From assembly GCA_016125265.1 (NCBI GenBank), contig WGMC01000007.1, forward strand, positions 124,001-188,000: a stretch of DNA of 64,000 bases, given 5' to 3'. Every line of letters starts with the position of its first letter. Positions within the stretch are counted from its first letter, which is position 1. Positions 42,008 through 51,973 of the stretch are shown here, piece after piece. The notes under the pieces are model-generated. The model was given only the letters and a program-made list of their open reading frames with translations. It was not told the DNA's origin and ran no database searches. The translations under genes and the position numbers were made by a program. The stretch is from Planctomycetaceae bacterium. Its GTDB lineage: Bacteria; Planctomycetota; UBA1135; GCA-002686595.

Positions 42008-42559
42008 ATGTTGCACCTGTTCTCCGAGGGCGGCTGGCCGCTGGCTGCGATCCTGCTCCTATCCGCGGCGGGATGGTGGATTGCGTGCAGACGTCTCTTC
42101 GACGTGCGGCGCGACGAACGCGGACTCCAGCGGGGCGACACACGGCACCCGCCTACGGATTCGGTGGCGGGCCGGATGCTGCAGCGGCTGGAGCTCATCG
42201 CGCCCGTGTTGCCGTCGCGGGAAGCGATCCAGGGTTGGTGCCGCGAGGAACGGGGTCGACTGAAGGCCGGCTTACCGCTTGTCGCAACCATCGCCGCCGC
42301 GTGCCCACTCTTGGGCTTGCTCGGCACACTTCTCGGGATGATCCACACGTTCCGCGGCCTCGGCGTCGACGGCCCTGTCGGACGGGAGGTCATCGCGGAA
42401 GGGATCGCGGCGGCGTTGACGAGTACGCAGGCGGGCCTCGTCGCCGCCCTTCCACTCGTGGTCTTGCACGGATACGTCGGCGCGCGCGCGGAACGTGCAG
42501 TCGCGGCGATCGAACGCCACACGACCCGTTGGGTGTCGCTTCGGGAGCCGGCGCCGTGA
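42008..42559 (+). CDS. exbB: ExbB proton-channel protein
   Basis: A 183-residue inner-membrane protein of the short ExbB type (ExbB2-like). A first helix (about 10-26), a cytoplasmic segment, and a helical pair with CPLLGLLGTLLGMIHTF and LTSTQAGLVAALPLVVLH. The Thr and Ala-Leu-Pro residues are those lining the proton path in ExbB/TolQ/MotA proteins. It works with ExbD and TonB to pass proton-motive force to the outer-membrane receptor. It starts 3 bases after the TtpC-like stop. Confidence 0.92.
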   Translation: MLHLFSEGGWPLAAILLLSAAGWWIACRRLFDVRRDERGLQRGDTRHPPTDSVAGRMLQRLELIAPVLPSREAIQGWCREERGRLKAGLPLVATIAAACPLLGLLGTLLGMIHTFRGLGVDGPVGREVIAEGIAAALTSTQAGLVAALPLVVLHGYVGARAERAVAAIERHTTRWVSLREPAP

Positions 42560-42978
42560 TCCGCTCCCAATCGATCTGGTCCCACGAGTCGGAGACGCCG
42601 CTCGCCATCGACATGGCGCCGCTGATCGACATCGTGTTCATTCTGCTCGTGTTCTTTCTCGTGACGACGACGTTCTCGCGCGACGAGGGAATCGGCGTGG
42701 AGCGTCCGGTGGCCACCACATCGACGCCCCTGCCATCGGTCGCGCTGCGCGTTCACATCACGAAATCGGGAGCTTGTTTCGTCGGAGGTCAGGCGACGCC
42801 GCTCGCCGGGATCCGGCAGCGAGTGGAGGAGCTGCTGCCCGCGGGCGACAACGCCGCCGTGGTCGTCGTCCCCGATCGAGCCGTTCTCGCGGGCACGCTG
42901 GTGCAGGTGCTCGACGAGATCGCCGCCATCGGAGTGGCGGATGTGTCGATCGCGACGCGGCAGGAGGATGTCCCGTGA
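42556..42978 (+). CDS. exbD: ExbD biopolymer transport protein
   Basis: A 140-residue protein with short cytoplasmic N-terminus, one helix (about 20-43) and a periplasmic domain. The essential membrane Asp is D25 in MAPLIDIVFILLVFF, the same number as in E. coli. The periplasmic part ends with the typical VLDEIAAIGVADVSIATR block. GTG start overlaps the exbB stop (GTGA) and its stop overlaps the tonB start (GTGA). Confidence 0.95.
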   Translation: MIRSQSIWSHESETPLAIDMAPLIDIVFILLVFFLVTTTFSRDEGIGVERPVATTSTPLPSVALRVHITKSGACFVGGQATPLAGIRQRVEELLPAGDNAAVVVVPDRAVLAGTLVQVLDEIAAIGVADVSIATRQEDVP

Positions 42979-43724
42979 CCTGGCCGCGCTCGAGCGGTCG
43001 CGAGCTGGTTGCGATCTCCGTGACATTGGCGTTCCATACGCTTCTGCTGGCGGCGTTGCTTGCGCTGCGACCGTCTGCAAACGAGCCGAGCGAGTCGAGT
43101 GTCCCGCCGCGGATTGCGCTCGCGCGCGCTGAGCCGCCGTCCGTCCGCTCTCCGACGCTGCCCGAGGCCGAACCACCAACACCAACCCCGCGGCGCGCGC
43201 TGGCGCCCGTGCCCGCGATCCCCGGTCTTCCGCTGCACGCAGCTCCGCTCGAAACGGGCGTAGTGCTTCCGCCTGTCCCGTTCCATCCGCTGCCGATCGA
43301 GCCGCCCGGAGTTTCACACGTCAGGTCCACCGAAACTGCGGCGGCGGCCTCGGCGGCGGCCTCGGCGGCGCCATCCGCGCCATCGCGTGCGCGCACTTCG
43401 GAGCTCCGCACAGACACGGGTCCCGTGGACGCGAAGGGCGTCGACGTTCCCCCGAGGGAGTTTCCCACAAACCACCAACCCGACTATCCGGCCTCGGCGA
43501 GGCGCCAGGGACGGGAGGGCTACGTTCGCGTGCGGATCGACATCGACGCACGTGGCGAGGTCGAGGAGGTTCGCACACTCGCCGCCGAGGGTGTGGATGC
43601 ATTCCGTCAGTCCGTTCAGCGCGCCGTCGGGCGCTGGCGTTTCACTCCGGCGATGCACGAGGGTCGCGCCATACCCGTATTTGCGGAGAAGACGTTCCAC
43701 TTCCAGCTTCAAGGAGGTCCGTGA
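42975..43724 (+). CDS. tonB: TonB energy transducer
   Basis: A 249-residue protein with one N-terminal helix (about 11-30), a Pro/Ala-rich periplasmic linker (about 35-165) and a C-terminal TonB domain (about 168-249) with DYPASARRQGREGYVRVRI, VGRWRFTPAM and FAEKTFHFQL. In the helix, the SxxxH motif that contacts ExbB/ExbD appears as T17-x3-H21, a conservative change. It would link the ExbBD channels to the receptor encoded upstream in the same run. The GTG start overlaps exbD by 4 bases. Confidence 0.93.
   Translation: MTWPRSSGRELVAISVTLAFHTLLLAALLALRPSANEPSESSVPPRIALARAEPPSVRSPTLPEAEPPTPTPRRALAPVPAIPGLPLHAAPLETGVVLPPVPFHPLPIEPPGVSHVRSTETAAAASAAASAAPSAPSRARTSELRTDTGPVDAKGVDVPPREFPTNHQPDYPASARRQGREGYVRVRIDIDARGEVEEVRTLAAEGVDAFRQSVQRAVGRWRFTPAMHEGRAIPVFAEKTFHFQLQGGP
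43711..43717 (+). promoter_or_regulatory. Strong Shine-Dalgarno sequence for the TPR gene
   Basis: AAGGAGG ends 6 bases before the ATG at 43724 and decides for this ATG over the GTG three bases earlier. It lies inside the last codons of tonB. It is one of the few perfect Shine-Dalgarno sequences in the window, so the TPR protein may be made at a higher or independent rate. Confidence 0.7.
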
Positions 43725-44893
43725 TGCCGTGGAATTGGGTCCGACACATGTTTGCAGTCGTAGCGCTCCTTGGCGGAACTCAGGTGGCCGCCCAGGGCGC
43801 CGCGGAGGATCTGTGGCGGGAAGCGCTGCGGCTCATCGAGGCCAAGCAGCAGGGGGAGGCAGTTCGGCTCCTCGAGGAGAGGATGCGCGACGCGCCCCAA
43901 GACGGGGAGGCCCTGCGACTCTTGGGGCACGCGCAGTTCGAGCTCGACCCTGCGGCCGCACGCCGCGCGTTTGCGCAGAGCGTCGTGCGCGGGTACTTCG
44001 CACCGAGCACACTTTCCGCCATGGCCACCCTCGACCGCGAACGAGGTCGCGCTGGCGCGGCGCTGTGGGCGCTCGACATGCTGGCCTGGCTCGAGCCCGA
44101 GGTCGACCCCGCGCAACTCGTGCGTGTGCAGCTCCTCGACGAACTGGGACGCGCGGACGAGGCGATCGCGCTCGGGGAGACGTACGTTCGCGACAACCCC
44201 GGCGCGGTGTCCGGTTGGCGTGTGCTGGGAGCGCTGCAACAGCGGCGCGGCGACATCGATGCGGCGATCGTGTCGCTCTCGACCGCCTACGCGCTGCACC
44301 CGGCCCAGGACGATGTGGCGCGCCAATTGGCCGCACTGCACCAGCTCGGCGGCAACGCCAATCGTGCGCTCGAATGGTACCTACGCGACGCTTCGCGGGC
44401 GACCGTGCACGGTGTGACCTCCGACCTCGAGCACGCGCGCATGTTGCTCGCGGCGGACGCGCCGGAGCGAGCGGCCGCGCTGCTCCGCGGTTTGCCGCCG
44501 TCGGACGTGGCGTCCGGTGAAGTGCAGGCCTTGTTGGGTCACGCCGCCTTGCGAGCTGGCGACGGCGACGCGGCCATCGCCGCCTGGCGCGCCGCCGCTG
44601 CCACCGGTGTCGTCGACGGAGCCACACTAGTGCACGTCGTGGCAGCGGACTTGGACGCGGGTCGCCGGGCGAAACTGGCGGAGATCGTGCCGCGACTCGA
44701 CGTCTGGGACCAACACGATGGGGGAGGACGCGACACGCGGGTCACGCAGCTCCTGGTCCTGGGGCATCTCTCGTTGGGGCAACGCGCCGAGGCGTCGTCG
44801 GCCATCCGGCGGCGGGTAGCGCGGCTCGGGCTCGATGGAGTGTCGCGCGACCTGCTCCGGCAGTTGCACGCATCCGCGGGCCAGGTCCCGTGA
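43724..44893 (+). CDS. TPR-repeat protein closing the TonB2-type module
   Basis: A 389-residue exported protein: signal peptide (residues 1-24, MFAVVALLGGTQVAAQ) and helical repeats with the TPR pattern (GEALRLLGHAQFELDPAAA, AIVSLSTAYALHP, LGHAALRAGDGDAAIAAWR). A TPR protein is the last gene of TonB2 operons in Vibrio-type bacteria, where it is thought to support the complex in the periplasm. Its ATG overlaps the tonB stop by one base. It ends 9 bases from the stop of the convergent GT2 gene, which marks the right end of the island. Confidence 0.85.
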   Translation: MPWNWVRHMFAVVALLGGTQVAAQGAAEDLWREALRLIEAKQQGEAVRLLEERMRDAPQDGEALRLLGHAQFELDPAAARRAFAQSVVRGYFAPSTLSAMATLDRERGRAGAALWALDMLAWLEPEVDPAQLVRVQLLDELGRADEAIALGETYVRDNPGAVSGWRVLGALQQRRGDIDAAIVSLSTAYALHPAQDDVARQLAALHQLGGNANRALEWYLRDASRATVHGVTSDLEHARMLLAADAPERAAALLRGLPPSDVASGEVQALLGHAALRAGDGDAAIAAWRAAAATGVVDGATLVHVVAADLDAGRRAKLAEIVPRLDVWDQHDGGGRDTRVTQLLVLGHLSLGQRAEASSAIRRRVARLGLDGVSRDLLRQLHASAGQVP

Positions 44894-44902
44894 CGCGCGC
44901 TT

Positions 44903-45706
44903 TCAGTCGTCGCGCACCAGGCCCACCTCGCAGCGCACGCGCGTCGAGCGCTCCTCCTCCGCCACACGCGCCTGGATCGTGTCGGAGTTCGGGCGTTCCG
45001 TGTGGTGGAGGTGGTAGACCACCGCGCGGTTGACGAGCGCCGCGAAGCGGAAGCCGCCGCGCGCCAGGCGCAGGTCCAGATCGCGGTCGCCGCGGCGGCC
45101 GGGCCACGCTTCGTCGTAGCCGTTGACCGCCTCGAACGCCGCGCGCGAGACGGAGAAGTTGACACCCATCAACTTGCGGGGGCGCGGATGCAGGAGCGCC
45201 GCCGCGAAGGGCGGCAGCCTGATGCCCAGGGCGGTGCGCTCTGAGTCGCCGAACAGGCCGCTCCACGTCACCGGTCCCGGCACCCGCTCGAGGGCCCCCG
45301 ACTCGACCATCTGCCGGTCGACGGTCGCGCTGAACTTCGGCCCCAACTTCACCCGACGACCGCACAGCACCTCGCCGCGGCGGGTCCAGCCGAGGTGGTC
45401 CTCGACCCATCGGCTGTGGGGGATCGAATCCCCGTCCAGGAAGAGCAGCCATTGGCCGGTCGAGCGCCGCACCGCCTCGTTCGAGACCGACCACTTGCGA
45501 AAGCCGCGGTCCTCCTGCCAGACGCGCTCGAAGCGGGTGCCAGCGGGGGGCCGGAAATTGTCCACGACCCGGGTGGTCTCGTCGCCAGAGCCATCGTCCG
45601 CCAGCAGGATCTCCTCCGGCGGGCGGCTCTGGCGGGCCAGGCCGGCGAGCACCAGGGCCAGTCGGTCCGGCTCGTTGTAGGTGGTGACGATGACGCTGGC
45701 GCGCAT
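44903..45706 (-). CDS. Family 2 glycosyltransferase
   Basis: A 267-residue GT-A fold glycosyltransferase starting SVIVTTYNEPDRLALVLAGL. Nucleotide-sugar contacts are DDGSGDET (about 38-45) and the metal-binding DxD-like LFLDGDSIPH (D-G-D). The C-terminal half has WPGRRGDRDLDLRLARGG, where an ED/D(x)D residue acts as base. No membrane helix, so it acts in the cytoplasm, probably in surface glycan or exopolysaccharide synthesis. It stands alone. The ATG at 45706 is immediately before the Rossmann-like first strand. Confidence 0.9.
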   Translation of the reverse strand: MRASVIVTTYNEPDRLALVLAGLARQSRPPEEILLADDGSGDETTRVVDNFRPPAGTRFERVWQEDRGFRKWSVSNEAVRRSTGQWLLFLDGDSIPHSRWVEDHLGWTRRGEVLCGRRVKLGPKFSATVDRQMVESGALERVPGPVTWSGLFGDSERTALGIRLPPFAAALLHPRPRKLMGVNFSVSRAAFEAVNGYDEAWPGRRGDRDLDLRLARGGFRFAALVNRAVVYHLHHTERPNSDTIQARVAEEERSTRVRCEVGLVRDD

Positions 45707-45764
45707 GGGGGGCCACGTTGGCGGGGGGCGCCGGGGGCCGTCAAGGGCCGGGTGGAGGCCAATA

Positions 45765-45786
45765 CTTAGGGCTGGACCTAACTAAG
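45765..45786 (+). promoter_or_regulatory. Interlocked inverted repeats: candidate operator of the ArsR-type repressor
   Basis: TTAGG (45766-45770) pairs with CCTAA (45777-45781), and CTTAG (45765-45769) also pairs with CTAAG (45782-45786). This AT-richer patch is the only one in the gap between the GT2 start and the ArsR-type start (45800). ArsR-family repressors bind such imperfect palindromes over their own promoter. Inference from position and symmetry. Confidence 0.45.
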
Positions 45787-45799
45787 GGCGACCCGTACC

Positions 45800-46138
45800 G
45801 TGGTCCCCGTGTCGACCGCCACCTTGGACCAGGTGTTTGCAGCCCTCGCCCACCCCACCCGTCGGGCCGTGGTCGAGCGCCTGGGCCGCGGGCCGGCGGC
45901 CGTCACCGAGCTGGCCCAGCCCTTTGCCATGGCGCTGCCCTCGTTCCTCGACCACATCCGGGTGCTCGAGGCGAGCGGTCTGGTGCGGTCGGAAAAGCGC
46001 GGCCGCGTGCGGACGGTTCGGGCGGTGCCCGAACGGATGCGGGAGGCCATGGGCTGGCTCGAGGAGCAGCGCCGCCACTGGGAGGCGCGCCTGGATCGAC
46101 TCGACGACTACCTCTCCACCCTCGAAGACACCCCATGA
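45800..46138 (+). CDS. ArsR-family winged-helix repressor
   Basis: A 112-residue DNA-binding regulator. LDQVFAALAHPTRRAVVERL and LAQPFAMALPSFLDHIRVLEASGLV are the winged-helix signature of the ArsR group that is paired with SRPBCC proteins. There is no metal-binding Cys motif, so a metal signal is unlikely. The listed GTG is the outer start; a GTG at 45809 is equally possible. Its stop overlaps the start of the SRPBCC gene (ATGA). It probably controls this two-gene unit through the palindrome just upstream. Confidence 0.92.
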   Translation: MVPVSTATLDQVFAALAHPTRRAVVERLGRGPAAVTELAQPFAMALPSFLDHIRVLEASGLVRSEKRGRVRTVRAVPERMREAMGWLEEQRRHWEARLDRLDDYLSTLEDTP

Positions 46139-46611
46139 CCTACTCCTTCACCCCCAACCCGAAACTGGATCTGGTGCTCGAACGCCGTGTCCCCGTGTCC
46201 CCGGCCCTGGTTTGGAAGGCCTGGACGGTGCCGGAGCACGTCATGCGCTGGTTCACGCCGGCGCCGTGGCGCACCGTGGAATGCGAGATCGACCTGCGCC
46301 CCGGCGGCCTGTTTCGCACGGTCATGCGCTCCCCAGAGGGCGAGGACCACCCGAACCTGGGCTGTTTCCTGGAGGTGGTGAAGGAGCGCCGCCTGGTGTT
46401 CACGGACGCATTGCACGGGGGCTACCGACCCGCGCCGCGGCCCTTCATGACGGCGGCGGTGCTGCTCGAGCCGGACGGCTCCGGCACGCGCTACACCGCC
46501 ATTGCGATGCACCACGACGAGGCGGCGCGTCAATCCCACGAGGACATGGGCTTCCACTCGGGATGGGGCACGGCGTTGGACCAGTTGGTGGAGCTTGCGA
46601 AGGGCTGGTAG
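46135..46611 (+). CDS. SRPBCC (AHSA1-like) ligand-binding domain protein
   Basis: A 158-residue START/Bet v 1-like protein of the AHSA1 branch: LERRVPVSPALVWKAWTVPE, MRWFTPAPW, IDLRPGGLFRTVM and FHSGWGTALDQLVELAKGW. The fold has a hydrophobic cavity for small ligands. ArsR/SRPBCC pairs are common and thought to sense or bind an unknown small molecule. Co-translation with the regulator is shown by the ATGA overlap. Confidence 0.93.
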   Translation: MTYSFTPNPKLDLVLERRVPVSPALVWKAWTVPEHVMRWFTPAPWRTVECEIDLRPGGLFRTVMRSPEGEDHPNLGCFLEVVKERRLVFTDALHGGYRPAPRPFMTAAVLLEPDGSGTRYTAIAMHHDEAARQSHEDMGFHSGWGTALDQLVELAKGW

Positions 46612-46718
46612 CGCGTCTCCCTAGGGGGATGCGCTGGGACTCCGCGCCGTGGGACTAGGTGCTTGCCCGGGGTCCCGGTCAGTGGAGCGCCGGGTGGGTG
46701 ACGGTCGATGGGCAGGTC

Positions 46719-47377
46719 ATGGACTCGCCCCGCTCTGGCGAACGCCCGCCGGCAAAGCGGCTTCGCACCGCGCTCGTTCTTGCCCTGTTGGTGGTGCCCA
46801 TGGCCGCAGGACTGGGGCTTTGGACGAGCTACGCGGCGCGTCCCGGACCCGGGCCCGACGCCTCGCTCGACTGGCCGGCGGGCAGCTCGGTCGAGCGCGC
46901 CCTGGACCGGCCCACTCTGCTGGTGTTCGCCCATCCGCGGTGTCCCTGCACCCGGGCTTCCCTCGAAAACCTCGACCGGCTGCTGACGAACTTGCAGCGG
47001 TCGCTGCGGACCGAGGTATTGCTCTGGACTCCCGCGGGACTCGATCTCGCGGAGACCGAGGCCTTCGCGGACAGCTCCGTGCTGCACCGCGCCCGCGCCA
47101 TGCCGGGGATCTCCGTCCGCCTCGATCCCGGCGGAGATCTCGCGACCCACTTCGGGGCGCGAACCTCTGGGACGGCCTTGCTTTTCGGGCCTGACGGGAG
47201 ACTGCGCTACGCCGGTGGGTTGACATTCGCCCGCGGGCACGAGGGTGAGGGTGTTGCGACGGCAAAACTGCTTGCCGCGATCGCACAGGCTCCGGCGGAG
47301 GTCGTGCAGACCGCGGTCTTTGGCTGCAGCTTGCTCGAGCCCGCCGAGCTCGCGTCCGTTCCGAAGGAGCGTCGCCC

Positions 47378-47381
<4 letters not shown>
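46719..47381 (+). CDS. Membrane-anchored redoxin-like protein with CPC motif (RedB-like)
   Basis: A 220-residue protein: one N-terminal helix (about 17-36) and a thioredoxin-like extracytoplasmic domain. [19 protein letters not shown] places C75-P-C77 at the position of the thioredoxin active site, but as CxC rather than CxxC. A cis-Pro region and [17 protein letters not shown] are in place. It resembles proteins annotated as RedB that lie next to hybrid kinases. The ATG at 46719 was chosen; a GTG at 46698 would add seven residues. Its stop overlaps the start of the histidine kinase, so the two are probably one functional pair sensing redox state. Confidence 0.8.
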
Positions 47382-49645
<2,264 letters not shown>

Positions 49646-49705
49646 GCCAGTGCGGCGCGTCGCTCCGGCCTCGACACGGACGGCTTCCGAGCCCAGGATG
49701 GGGCC

Positions 49706-50926
49706 GTGCAGGTCGGCGACTTGGCGAAGCGGCGTGTGTTCCTGATCGTGCTCGACTCCCTCGGGGTCGGCGCGATGCCCGATGCGGAGCGTTTCGGGGA
49801 CGTCGGTGCCCACACGCTCGACCACCTGGTGGCCGCGGCGGGTGGGTTGGATGCGCCGCGCCTCTTGGCACTCGGGCTGGGCAATGTGCCGGGCGTGCGG
49901 TCCCTTGCGCCCGCGGCCCGGCCGCAAGGCGCGTTTGGGCGACTCTTGGAGCGCTCCCCGGGCAAGGACACTTCGACCGGTCACTGGGAACTGATGGGCT
50001 GTGTGCTCGATCGCGCTTTCCCCGTCTATCCGGATGGCTTTCCGCCGCAGATTCTCGACCCTTTCGTGGAGCGCGCGCGCCTGCCGGGTGTCCTGTGCAA
50101 TGCGCCGGCTTCGGGCACCGAAGTGCTCGAGCGCCTTGGCCGACATTCGATCGAGACGGGCAAACCGATCGTCTACACCAGCGCCGACAGTGTGTTCCAG
50201 GTGGCGGCCCACGAGCAGCACTTCGGGCTCAATCGGCTCCTCGAGATCTGCGCGATCGCCCGCGAGATCCTCGTGCCCTACGGTGTGGGCCGGGTGATCG
50301 CGCGGCCGTTCGTGGGCGAGGAGGGGGCGTACCGGCGCACCTACAACCGCAAGGACTTCAGCCTGGAACCGCCCCGCGAGACCAGCCTGGACCGCCTGAA
50401 GGCAGCCGGTGTGCCCGTGATCGGCGTGGGCAAGATCGAAGACATCTTCGCGGGCCGCGGCCTGACGGAGAGTGTGCACACCGAGGGCAACAAAGACGGC
50501 ATGGAACACGTGCTGCGCCTCGCGCGCGAGGCCGAACGCGGCCTCGTGTTCGTGAACCTCGTCGACTTCGACATGTTGTTCGGCCACCGCCGCGACGCGC
50601 ACGGCTACCGCGCGGCTCTCGAGGAGTTCGACCGCGCGCTGACGCGGCTCGAAGCGCTGTTGCGGCCCGACGACGTGGTGCTGATGACCGCGGACCACGG
50701 CAACGATCCCACCCACCTCGAGACCACGGATCACACACGCGAGTACGTGCCGATCCTGGCGACAGGCCCGCGCGTGACTGCGGGTGTCGCACTGGGCACC
50801 CGCACGAGCTTCGCGGACGTGGGCGCGACCGTGGAGGAGCTGCTCGGACTTTCGCCCAAGGCCCCCGGCGAGTCCTTCGCCGCCGCGCTGCGCGGTGTCG
50901 CGCCCGCGGCTCCGCCGTGCCCGTAA
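49706..50926 (+). CDS. deoB: Phosphopentomutase
   Basis: Interconverts (deoxy)ribose 1-phosphate and 5-phosphate in nucleoside breakdown. The 406-residue protein has the alkaline-phosphatase-fold signatures LIVLDSLGVGAMPDA near the start, PGKDTSTGHWELMG with the phosphorylated Thr, NLVDFDMLFGHRRD and LMTADHGNDPTH with metal ligands. The length is normal. The GTG start at 49706 has CAGGAT 6 bases upstream. Together with thymidine phosphorylase (60436-61752) it would funnel deoxynucleosides to central metabolism, although the two genes are 9.5 kb apart. The 263 bases after its stop hold nothing I recognise. Confidence 0.96.
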   Translation: MQVGDLAKRRVFLIVLDSLGVGAMPDAERFGDVGAHTLDHLVAAAGGLDAPRLLALGLGNVPGVRSLAPAARPQGAFGRLLERSPGKDTSTGHWELMGCVLDRAFPVYPDGFPPQILDPFVERARLPGVLCNAPASGTEVLERLGRHSIETGKPIVYTSADSVFQVAAHEQHFGLNRLLEICAIAREILVPYGVGRVIARPFVGEEGAYRRTYNRKDFSLEPPRETSLDRLKAAGVPVIGVGKIEDIFAGRGLTESVHTEGNKDGMEHVLRLAREAERGLVFVNLVDFDMLFGHRRDAHGYRAALEEFDRALTRLEALLRPDDVVLMTADHGNDPTHLETTDHTREYVPILATGPRVTAGVALGTRTSFADVGATVEELLGLSPKAPGESFAAALRGVAPAAPPCP

Positions 50927-51188
50927 TCGGGCGACGAACCCGAGGGCCGCGGACCTGCCGACCCAGGGGCATCTCCGCGGAAACGTGCCGGGCCGGACTG
51001 GGGGCAGTGGGGCGCTGAGCGCGCCTTTCCGACGGGGATCGCCCAACGCTCTTTTCTGCGCTAGGTGTCCCGTGGGAGCGCGTCGTGAACCGACAACACG
51101 CGTCGGCAAGTTGTTGTGTCCGCGCGCTCGCGGTGCGTCGCGCCCTCGAGAGTGCGCGGCTCGCGCCGGCTCGAGGCGACGGTGGGCC

Positions 51189-51419
51189 CTACTCGGGCTC
51201 GCTCCACGCAAACACCTCGTCCACCCGTTTTCCAAAGACCTCGGCGATGCGGAAGGCGGCCTCGAGTGACGGTGAGTACTTCTCCGCCTCGATGGCAGCC
51301 ACGGTTTGGCGCGTGAGTCCAATGCGCCGACCCAACTCCGCTTGGGTCATCTCCCCGTGTAGGAACCGGAGTGTGCGGATCCCGTTGGAGATCCGACGGC
51401 TGTCGACGGGCTCAGTCAT
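51189..51419 (-). CDS. XRE-family helix-turn-helix regulator
   Basis: A 76-residue one-domain DNA-binding protein of the Cro/C1 type, similar to short YgzD-like regulators. The helix-turn-helix is MTQAELGRRIGLTRQTVAAIE (about 24-44; helix 3 includes TRQTVAAIEAEKY). The gene is 1 base downstream of a membrane-protein gene on the same strand, an arrangement that is common for this type of regulator with a short integral membrane partner. It probably controls its own operon. Confidence 0.93.
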   Translation of the reverse strand: MTEPVDSRRISNGIRTLRFLHGEMTQAELGRRIGLTRQTVAAIEAEKYSPSLEAAFRIAEVFGKRVDEVFAWSEPE

Positions 51420-51420
51420 G

Positions 51421-51870
51421 CTAGCCCCGCCGGTAGCCGAGGACCACGAGGCCGTAGTGGACCAGCTCGGCGACCACGACTGCCGCGATGCCCGTGTGGA
51501 TCAGCTCCCAACCGTGCTTCGAGAACGGCATCACACAGCCGACCAAGACGATGCCCACGATTAAGACGTGGTACGCGATCCTTCTGGCGCGCAGCTCGAT
51601 GGCCCGGTCCCGCTCGTCCGCCGGGGCACGGGCTTCGTGGGGCCACCGAAGCCGGAACCAAGCGTGGCCGACGCCGAGGACCACCACCTGCACGAGGACG
51701 GCCCCCGCAAACCGCCCCATCGAGGGTAGGTCCGGCAGGGGTGCCGAGGGCGGCTCCAGAGCCACCCCAAGGAAGAAGGGCCCATAGGCCGCCGCCATGG
51801 CCACCAGGGAGAGCCAGGCAACCCGCTCCCGGTGGCAGGTCGCCTCCAGAATGTCTTGAATGCTTGTCAT
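51421..51870 (-). CDS. Integral membrane protein paired with the XRE regulator
   Basis: A 149-residue protein with four hydrophobic helices (roughly residues 20-40, 55-78, 103-121 and 128-146) and a charged loop with PADERDRAIELRARRIAY. This DERD(x)xIxxRA block is typical of small membrane proteins that accompany XRE regulators (DUF2178/DUF3796-like). Several in-frame ATGs exist; the one at 51870 was chosen because TATGCT, a likely -10 box on the minus strand, ends 7 bases before it. Function unknown. Confidence 0.8.
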   Translation of the reverse strand: MTSIQDILEATCHRERVAWLSLVAMAAAYGPFFLGVALEPPSAPLPDLPSMGRFAGAVLVQVVVLGVGHAWFRLRWPHEARAPADERDRAIELRARRIAYHVLIVGIVLVGCVMPFSKHGWELIHTGIAAVVVAELVHYGLVVLGYRRG

Positions 51871-51877
51871 GGTGTCA

Positions 51878-51883
51878 AGCATA
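51878..51883 (-). promoter_or_regulatory. -10-like hexamer TATGCT before the membrane protein/XRE pair
   Basis: On the minus strand TATGCT ends 7 bases before the ATG at 51870. The sequence around it is the most AT-rich of the neighbourhood. It fits a leaderless start and would make the ATG at 51882 part of the promoter rather than a start codon. Confidence 0.4.
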
Positions 51884-51973
51884 GCTAACATCCCTGGGGC
51901 GTCAAGTCGAGTCCTCGGGGGCAGAAGGGAACCTGCGCACGCCTGACCAGCTCGGCACGACTTCCGACGTCTG

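Noticed and set aside
45421-45445. T-arm-like sequence GGATCGAATCC suggesting a tRNA
   Set aside because: It lies inside the GT2 coding region (LDGDSIP codons) and no acceptor, D or anticodon arms can be formed.
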